In this document: piece after piece, positions 58,615-64,000 of the stretch
How positions within the stretch are numbered: position 1 is the first letter of the stretch
Layout: each line of letters begins with the position of its first letter
Assembly (NCBI RefSeq): GCF_003048615.2
Contig: NZ_CP049263.1
Span: 1,674,001-1,738,000, forward strand
Source: Campylobacter concisus
GTDB lineage: Bacteria; Campylobacterota; Campylobacteria; Campylobacterales; Campylobacteraceae
DNA: 64,000 bases
Reading direction: 5' to 3'
Position numbers and translations under genes: made by a program
Notes under the pieces: model-generated
What the model was told of the DNA's origin: nothing
Databases searched by the model: none
Seen by the model: only the letters and a program-made list of their open reading frames with translations

Positions 58615-59691
58615 TTAGCCCTCTAAAACCAAAATTTCTTCACTGTCGTTGTAAAAAACAGCCTTTGCGTAAATTTCGTAGCTGCCCTTTTTGACCTCGT
58701 CTAAGATGATGATAGGATTTTGCGAAAACTCCCCGCTTATATCACGGCGAAATTTCATCTCAGCGCCAAGCTCAAGCGGCCTTTTACAAAGCTCATCAAC
58801 GCTTTTAAATTTGCTATTTGTAAATTTATTAAAGCGCTCTATGCTCATAAATATCGCACCCTCTTTTAGCTCATCATCGATCTCGCAGTCGCGCTCCACA
58901 TTTAGCTTTAAGCTCTCTCTTTTAAAGCCAGAGTAGAGCACAAAGTAGCTTGGCATCACAGCATTTTGAAATTTAACACTAGCGCGCAAAAGTCTGTAGT
59001 TTAAAAATCGCCTTCTAAAAAGGTGAAATTTCTCCCCTCTCGCCTCGCACTCACGCACCTTTTTGTAAAGCTCAAGCCTTGCCTCAATGCTACCATAAAG
59101 CGCCCTTGCGTGTAGCTCGCTCATTAGCTCACTTTGAGGCAAATTTTGCGAGTCGCGCTGTTTTTTTAGCGCAAAGACGCAGCCGCAATAATTTTGGTGA
59201 TAGAGTTTGTCTTTTTTAGCAAGGATAAACTGCTCGCTCGTGCCGCCATTTTTTCTATAATCAACCGCGACCGCCTCTAAATTTGAGCCAGCTACCGCCT
59301 CATCAAGCGCCTTTTTAAGCTGAGAAAAGTCCTTTTTTGGGCTCATTAAAAGTGTCGTCGTGATCTTACTAAGTCCCAGCTCAAGCGCCTTTTTAGCGGA
59401 GTCTTTCATACGAAAATCAAAGCAGTATTCGCACCTTTTGCCCTTTTCTGGCTCATCTTCAAGTCCCTTTGTGCCGCCAAGCCACGCTTCATAGTCGTAT
59501 TCGCCACACAAAAGCTTGATGCCAAGCTTCTCACAGCTTCGCTTCACGTCCTCAAAACGCAGTAAAAACTCACTATATGGATGTATGTTTGGATCGTAAA
59601 AATAGCCTACTATTCGCTCATTTGGATGATCTTTTCGTAGGCGCTGTAAAAAGTAGTGGCTATCGACCGAGCAGCAGATATGAACTAGCAA
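58615..59691 (-). CDS. queH: Epoxyqueuosine reductase QueH
   Basis: 358 aa, TTG start behind AAAGGTC. The N-terminal ~190 residues are the DUF208/QueH domain with adjacent cysteines 'HICCSVDSHYF', 'CEYCFDFRM' and 'YCGCVFAL', which bind Fe-S and metal and replace QueG as the last step of queuosine tRNA synthesis. The C-terminal ~160 residues are a variable extension that I do not recognise. It lies 26 bases after the ABC operon. Confidence 0.88.
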   Translation of the reverse strand: MLVHICCSVDSHYFLQRLRKDHPNERIVGYFYDPNIHPYSEFLLRFEDVKRSCEKLGIKLLCGEYDYEAWLGGTKGLEDEPEKGKRCEYCFDFRMKDSAKKALELGLSKITTTLLMSPKKDFSQLKKALDEAVAGSNLEAVAVDYRKNGGTSEQFILAKKDKLYHQNYCGCVFALKKQRDSQNLPQSELMSELHARALYGSIEARLELYKKVRECEARGEKFHLFRRRFLNYRLLRASVKFQNAVMPSYFVLYSGFKRESLKLNVERDCEIDDELKEGAIFMSIERFNKFTNSKFKSVDELCKRPLELGAEMKFRRDISGEFSQNPIIILDEVKKGSYEIYAKAVFYNDSEEILVLEG

Positions 59692-59717
59692 ATTTGACCT
59701 TTTTTGCTTGCATTATA

Positions 59718-60467
59718 TCAAAGTTTATCATCATAAAATTTAGCTGCATCAAGGTATTTTTTAAGGACATTTTGGCTTGTAAGATCTTCAAATTTACCCC
59801 ACGCCACTTGCTTGCCAGCCTCTATTATTAGCACCTTTTGCGCTATCTTCATCGCACTTAAAATATCATGCGTGATAAAAATAATGCTGATCTTTTCATC
59901 TAAGCTTAAAAGCAAATTTATGATCTTTTGCTTCGTCTCGTTGTCAAGCCCGCTTGTTATCTCGTCGCAGATTAGGATTTTTGGTTTTGAAAGAAGCGCT
60001 AGCAGTATCCCGACCCTTGTCGCCTCGCCGCCGCTTAGCTGTGACGGATATTTTTCTAAAATTTCATCTTTTAAATTTAGATTTGCTAGAAGCTCTTTGA
60101 GCTCATTTTCGCTAAAGCTAAGCTTAAGATATGACCTCACATGAGCGATAGCTGTTTTTACTTTTAGCGCTGGATTTAGGGCTTGTTTTTGGTTTTGCAA
60201 GATATATCTGATATCTTTTTTTAGCTCATTTTTGTCCGTGATCTCTTCATTATTTATATAAATTTTGCCCCCACTTTTTGGCTCGCTAAATGATATGAGC
60301 TTTGCAAGCGTGCTTTTGCCACTGCCACTTTGCCCCAAAATGGCTAAATTTTCGCCATCATCAAGCTCGTAATTTATCCCCTCTAAAAGGTGCAGCACTT
60401 CAGCTCTAGCGTTAAAATGCTCCTTAAAGCTTAAACTTTTTGATACATTTTCAAGCCTGATTTTCAC
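59718..60467 (-). CDS. Nickel/peptide ABC transporter, second ATPase
   Basis: 249 aa from the GTG at 60467 (GTGA overlap with the preceding stop, AAAGGA upstream). Walker A 'GQSGSGKSTLAKL', 'YILQNQKQALNPALKVKTAI' (the Q-loop type of Opp/Dpp/Nik ATPases), signature 'LSGGEATRVGIL', 'ILICDEITSGLD', 'IIFITHD'. The last gene of a five-gene importer in the order binding protein-permease-permease-ATPase-ATPase, as in C. jejuni nikZYXWV. Substrate unproven. Confidence 0.88.
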   Translation of the reverse strand: MKIRLENVSKSLSFKEHFNARAEVLHLLEGINYELDDGENLAILGQSGSGKSTLAKLISFSEPKSGGKIYINNEEITDKNELKKDIRYILQNQKQALNPALKVKTAIAHVRSYLKLSFSENELKELLANLNLKDEILEKYPSQLSGGEATRVGILLALLSKPKILICDEITSGLDNETKQKIINLLLSLDEKISIIFITHDILSAMKIAQKVLIIEAGKQVAWGKFEDLTSQNVLKKYLDAAKFYDDKL

Positions 60468-61144
60468 GCATTTTCCTTTAAATTTAGCCGCCCATCTCTC
60501 ATCTGCCAAATCTCATCACTAAGATAGCTTGTCAGCGCCTCATCGTGCGAGATAAAAATGACGCTCATCTTGCCCTTTAAACTCTCCAAGATGCCCGCCA
60601 CGTGGCTACCGCTAATGCTATCAAGCCCGCTTGTTATCTCGTCGCAGATTAAAATTTTTGGCTTCAAGCAAAGCGCAAGAGCGATCTGCACACGGCTCGC
60701 CTCGCCGCCGCTTAGCTCGTATGAGTATTTGTGCCAGATGAGATTTGCATTACCCAGCCCAAACTCCCTAAAATAAGCAAATGCAAGCTCTTTATTTGAT
60801 TTATTATCGCCGCCAAGATAGGCGTTAAAGTGATCGCCCACGTTTAAGAGCGGATGAAGGCTGGCAACTGAGTTTTGAAAAACGAGCGCAGCGACCTTTT
60901 TTCGGTGCTCTTTTAGCTCATTTTGGCTAAGTTTTAAGATATCTTTTTTATAAATGCTAAATTTATCCGCCCTCACTCTAAAATCATCATCAAAAAGCCT
61001 TATTAAACTCTTTGCAAAGAGCGATTTGCCACTGCCACTTGCACCCGTGATACCTATAAATTTACCCTCGCCCATGGCAAAATCAAGCTCTCGCAAAAGC
61101 TTCTTATCCTTATAAAAAACGTTTAAATTTTTAATCTCTATCAT
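60464..61144 (-). CDS. Nickel/peptide ABC transporter, first ATPase
   Basis: 226 aa from ATG 61144, which overlaps the permease stop as ATGA; the longer frame to 61240 lies inside the permease gene. Walker A 'GASGSGKSLFAKSL', 'VFQNSVASLHPLLNVGDHF', signature 'LSGGEASRVQIALAL', 'ILICDEITSGLD', 'VIFISHDE'. Shorter than many OppD/NikD proteins because it lacks the C-terminal oligopeptide-specific extension, as in nickel-type systems. Confidence 0.88.
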   Translation of the reverse strand: MIEIKNLNVFYKDKKLLRELDFAMGEGKFIGITGASGSGKSLFAKSLIRLFDDDFRVRADKFSIYKKDILKLSQNELKEHRKKVAALVFQNSVASLHPLLNVGDHFNAYLGGDNKSNKELAFAYFREFGLGNANLIWHKYSYELSGGEASRVQIALALCLKPKILICDEITSGLDSISGSHVAGILESLKGKMSVIFISHDEALTSYLSDEIWQMRDGRLNLKENA

Positions 61145-61941
61145 ATTTTTATATTGCCATTTTTTGAATTTGACGTGATGATCGAGGTTGCAAGGATGAG
61201 CAAAAAGAGCGTCACGCCAGGGAAAAGCACCATCCACCAAGAGCCCAGAAAAAGCGCCTCTTTGCTCTCATTTAGCATGATGCCAAGGCTTATTTTATTT
61301 GCGTCGCTACCCACGCCAAAAAAGCCAAGCGTGGCCTCCATGACGACAGCATTTATCGCATTTATGCCAAAGATGCTAACTACAAGATGCTTTAAATTTG
61401 GCAAAATTTCAAAGCATATGAGGCTAAATTTACTAGCTCCATTTATCACGGCCTGCTCGGCGTAGTCGCACTTTTTATTAAGTCTTAAATTTTGCATAAA
61501 AACTTTTGCGCCCTGCATAAAGGAGCAAATGGCGATGATAAAAGATGTTATCAAAAGATCTCCGCTACTAAATGAGCTAAAAAGCATTATAAAAACGATG
61601 TTTGGTATGCTTAAAAAGGCATCAAGCCCCTTATCAAAAAGGCTCTCGCAAACTCTGCTCTTACTCGTACCAAAATATGCGTAGATGAGCGAGAAAAGCG
61701 TCGTTAAAAAGCCAGCTAAAAGCAAGATAAGAAGCGAGTTTTTAAGCGCGTAGGCCACTCTTATGAGATTGTCCCTACCAAGGATATCAGTGCCAAAGAT
61801 ATGCTCGCTACTTGGGGCTAAATTTACCGCCATAAAGTCAGTGAAATTTGGCTCAAATTTAGAAAAAAATGGCGTCACAAAGGCAAATGTGACAAGTGCC
61901 AAAAAGACAAAACAGGCTAAGAAAAATATGACTTTTCTCAT
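61141..61941 (-). CDS. Nickel/peptide ABC transporter, permease 2
   Basis: 266 aa, about six helices, DppC/NikC type: 'SSEHIFGTDILGRDNLIRVAYALKNSLLIL' near residue 45 (the usual 'GTDxLGRD' motif) and the EAA loop 'KCDYAEQAVINGASKFSLICFEILPN'. It overlaps both neighbours by four bases. Confidence 0.9.
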   Translation of the reverse strand: MRKVIFFLACFVFLALVTFAFVTPFFSKFEPNFTDFMAVNLAPSSEHIFGTDILGRDNLIRVAYALKNSLLILLLAGFLTTLFSLIYAYFGTSKSRVCESLFDKGLDAFLSIPNIVFIMLFSSFSSGDLLITSFIIAICSFMQGAKVFMQNLRLNKKCDYAEQAVINGASKFSLICFEILPNLKHLVVSIFGINAINAVVMEATLGFFGVGSDANKISLGIMLNESKEALFLGSWWMVLFPGVTLFLLILATSIITSNSKNGNIKI

Positions 61942-62876
61942 AAATTTCTCTTATCTGCCAAGATAGCGAAAATTTTAGCCAGTAAATTTGCAAAAACAAC
62001 AAAAACAGCCGTTAGCAAAATGGTCGCAAGTGCGACTGGATAGTCTTTGGCGATGACTGCATCAAGGCTTAGCTTGCCTATGCCTGGAAATGAAAAAATG
62101 CTCTCAATGACGTATGAGCCAGCAAAAACGCCAGCTACAAGGGTTGCGAAATAATAGACTATGTCGGTGCTTGCGTGCTTTATGGCAAAGAGATAAATTT
62201 TGCCCCGCCCCAAGCCTCTAGCGTGAGCTGTCTGGATAAAATCAGCGTTTAGGCTTTGATTTAGCGTGTCTCTTACAAATTTTACGTTTGCGCCAAGGTG
62301 TGGCAAGATGATGGCAAGCGTTGGTAAGATGATAAATTTAGCCCCCACCCCGCTAGAGCCTAGCTCGTTTGCGCCAGAGCTTGGCAGCACGTTTAGATAG
62401 ACGCTAAAGATCGCTATTAGCACGAGTGCTACGTAAAAATGCGGCAGTGAAGCCAGTAAAAAGGAGCTAAAGTTTATAAAAATATCGGCAAATTTATTTT
62501 TATAAATGGCGCTTAAAAGCCCCAAGAAAAATGACAAAAAAACTATCAGAAAAAATGAGGCAAAAAACAAAATAAGCGAGTTTAAAAGTCTCTCTTTAAT
62601 GAGTAAAAAAACGCTTGCTCCACTTACAAAGCTAGTGCCAAAGTCCCCAGTGACAAAGTGAGCCAGCCACCTAAAATACTGCACAAAAAAGCCATCTTTT
62701 AGCCCCAAATTTTCTAAAATTTGCTCTTTTACAGCCACGCTCACCGCCTCACTTCGCAAAAACATCGCGTCAGTGACATTGCCTGGCAAAAAATATATGA
62801 GCAAAAATAGAAAAAATGAGATAAAAAACAGCAACCCAAGGCTTGAGATCGCTGTTTTTAAAATGGCTCTAAACAA
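61938..62876 (-). CDS. Nickel/peptide ABC transporter, permease 1
   Basis: 312 aa, DppB/NikB type, six helices with the family N-terminus 'FLLIYFLPGNVTDAM' and the EAA loop 'DFIQTAHARGLGRGKIYLFAIKHAS', 'SIFSFPGIGKLSLDAVI'. It is encoded 12 bases after the binding-protein stop and pairs with permease 2. Confidence 0.9.
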   Translation of the reverse strand: MFRAILKTAISSLGLLFFISFFLFLLIYFLPGNVTDAMFLRSEAVSVAVKEQILENLGLKDGFFVQYFRWLAHFVTGDFGTSFVSGASVFLLIKERLLNSLILFFASFFLIVFLSFFLGLLSAIYKNKFADIFINFSSFLLASLPHFYVALVLIAIFSVYLNVLPSSGANELGSSGVGAKFIILPTLAIILPHLGANVKFVRDTLNQSLNADFIQTAHARGLGRGKIYLFAIKHASTDIVYYFATLVAGVFAGSYVIESIFSFPGIGKLSLDAVIAKDYPVALATILLTAVFVVFANLLAKIFAILADKRNL

Positions 62877-62888
62877 AGTTTTTATCCA

Positions 62889-64000
62889 CTATTTTACTTG
62901 CCACTCTCTTATGTTCCATAAAAATCCAGCCCCATGGTGGCCTAAAATTTGCGTCTTTATGCCTGAAATTTTGTTGTTAAAAACGAGCGGATAGTCAAGA
63001 TAGGCTATAAAAATGTAAGGTGGATTTTCAAAAAGCGCTTTTAGAAATTCTTTGTAGTATTTTTTCCTAAGCTCCACGTCCTTTGTATATCTCGCGTTTT
63101 TTAAGGCAAGATCGACGTTTGCGTCCTTGTAGTGGCTAAAGTTCCAGCCATTTTCATTGACATCGATGTCGGCAAATCCGCCAAAAATTCTATATGTGTG
63201 AAAGTCTGGATCAAACGGGCTTCCCCAGCCGATCACAAAGCTATCTACCTTGCTTATACTAAAGGCTGTTTTTGGCTTTGCATAGGCTTTGGCTCTTACG
63301 CCAAATTTCTCAAACTCGCTGCTTAAAATTTTAGCTAGATTGACCCTTAAGATGTCGTTATTAAAGGCGTATATGTCAAAACCAAGCTCCTTGCCGTCCT
63401 TCTCAAAAAAGCCAGCCTTGTTTTTCTTAAAGCCGCTTTTTTCAAGCAGCTCCCTAGCCTTTTGCGGATCGTAGCTAAATTTAAACTCCTCATCATTTGC
63501 AAAGCTTTTTTCTATCGGATTGTTCGCTACGCTTGCATATCCGTGAAATAGTTTTTTAACTATCTCATCTTTATTGACCGCGTAGTTTAGGGCGATCCTT
63601 ACATTTTTATCTTGAAAGATAGGATCATTAAAGTTAAACATTAGCGCTCTGTAGTCTGCACTTTTAAATTTAAGCAAGCTTAATTTTTTATCATCTTTTA
63701 TGAAATTTACACCAGTTGGAGAGATGAGCGCAACGTCGATCTCACCGCTTTTAAGACCCACAAGTCTTAAATTTTCATCGCCGACGATTTTAAAAAATAC
63801 CTTTTTTATCTTTGGCTCACCTTTATAGAATTTATCATTTGCCGCAAATTCCAAGCTCTCATCTTTTTTCCATTTTACAAGCTTATATGCGCCAGTGCCA
63901 ATAGGTGCGTCATTAAATTTATCAGTTGCGATATCTTTGCCCTTTAAAATGTGCTCAGGCAAAACGCCAAAGCTAAGTGCGTCAAGAAACGGCGGAAAAG
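62889..64000 (-). CDS. Nickel/peptide ABC transporter, solute-binding protein (partial)
   Basis: The frame is open to the right edge, so the N-terminus with signal peptide is missing; at least 370 residues are seen (the TTG at 63962 is internal). It is a cluster C binding protein of the DppA/NikA type: 'GTGAYKLVKWKKDESLEF', 'NFNDPIFQDKNVRIALNYAVNKDEIV', 'NPPYIFIAYLDYPLVFNNKI'. It collects nickel chelate, dipeptide or similar for the permeases. First gene of the operon. Confidence 0.9.
   Translation of the reverse strand, partial: FPPFLDALSFGVLPEHILKGKDIATDKFNDAPIGTGAYKLVKWKKDESLEFAANDKFYKGEPKIKKVFFKIVGDENLRLVGLKSGEIDVALISPTGVNFIKDDKKLSLLKFKSADYRALMFNFNDPIFQDKNVRIALNYAVNKDEIVKKLFHGYASVANNPIEKSFANDEEFKFSYDPQKARELLEKSGFKKNKAGFFEKDGKELGFDIYAFNNDILRVNLAKILSSEFEKFGVRAKAYAKPKTAFSISKVDSFVIGWGSPFDPDFHTYRIFGGFADIDVNENGWNFSHYKDANVDLALKNARYTKDVELRKKYYKEFLKALFENPPYIFIAYLDYPLVFNNKISGIKTQILGHHGAGFLWNIREWQVK

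Overview
The window looks like a chromosomal segment of a Campylobacter species, most probably of the C. concisus group. Three things point there. Gene order matches the C. jejuni blocks cco–bumSR-like–carA–DUF507, cadF–rpsI–rplM–addAB and fabZ–lpxA–clpX–mreBC. The base composition is AT-rich and the hexamer AAATTT is extremely frequent. Spermidine is made by the carboxynorspermidine route. The species is an inference; no rRNA is present. I found no tRNA, rRNA, complete insertion sequence, prophage or CRISPR array.

Layout. 1-2.9 kb (+): the 3' end of a TonB-dependent receptor followed by a YddA/SbmA-like ABC exporter/importer. 2.9-6.3 kb: YedE-type sulfur/selenium transporter (-), moeA and a TerC protein (+). 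6.4-9.9 kb (-): a cystine-type amino-acid ABC transporter with a trans-sulfuration enzyme, preceded by a 14-codon Cys-rich leader ORF and two mutually exclusive stem-loops. I read this as an undescribed cysteine-responsive attenuator. 10-17 kb (-): GGDEF/EAL sensor, hisZ-like, purA, FliJ-like and MotE-like genes in one tightly packed operon. 17.3-20.7 kb (-): nitroreductase, yedF-selD (selD has an in-frame UGA at codon 17, so it is a selenoprotein) and fdhC. 21-28 kb: DJ-1 protein, nspC, moaD/moaE, an MFS exporter, a repeat-bearing non-coding stretch, carboxynorspermidine synthase and a TPR protein. 28-31.2 kb: rdgB, a second MFS protein and an HI0933-type flavoprotein.

31.2-39.7 kb (-): a duplicated carB 3' fragment, a HAD phosphatase, cadF, rpsI, rplM, addA and addB. 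39.8-41.8 kb: a flavin-reductase gene (+) split by a GC-richer insert carrying a proA remnant (-) and an intact nhaA (+). 41.9-46.5 kb (-): the cbb3 oxidase operon ccoNOQP with a DUF4006 gene, an unlisted 33-aa membrane peptide, a TPM-like protein and a FixH-like protein. 46.5-50.8 kb (-): a BumSR-like two-component pair, a SafE-like protein, carA, DUF507 and a small membrane protein. A long imperfect inverted repeat encloses the ccoN promoter and overlaps its ribosome binding site. 51-58.5 kb (-): carB, mreC, mreB, clpX, lpxA, fabZ. 58.6-64 kb (-): queH and a five-gene nickel/peptide ABC transporter that runs off the right end.

Functional themes. Selenium and molybdopterin handling (yedE, yedF, selD, moeA, moaD, moaE) supports a selenocysteine formate dehydrogenase whose cytochrome subunit is fdhC. 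The cbb3 oxidase provides microaerobic respiration. nspC and the carboxynorspermidine synthase form a spermidine route. carA and carB supply carbamoyl phosphate. Signs of genome rearrangement are the carB fragment and the proA'-nhaA insertion.
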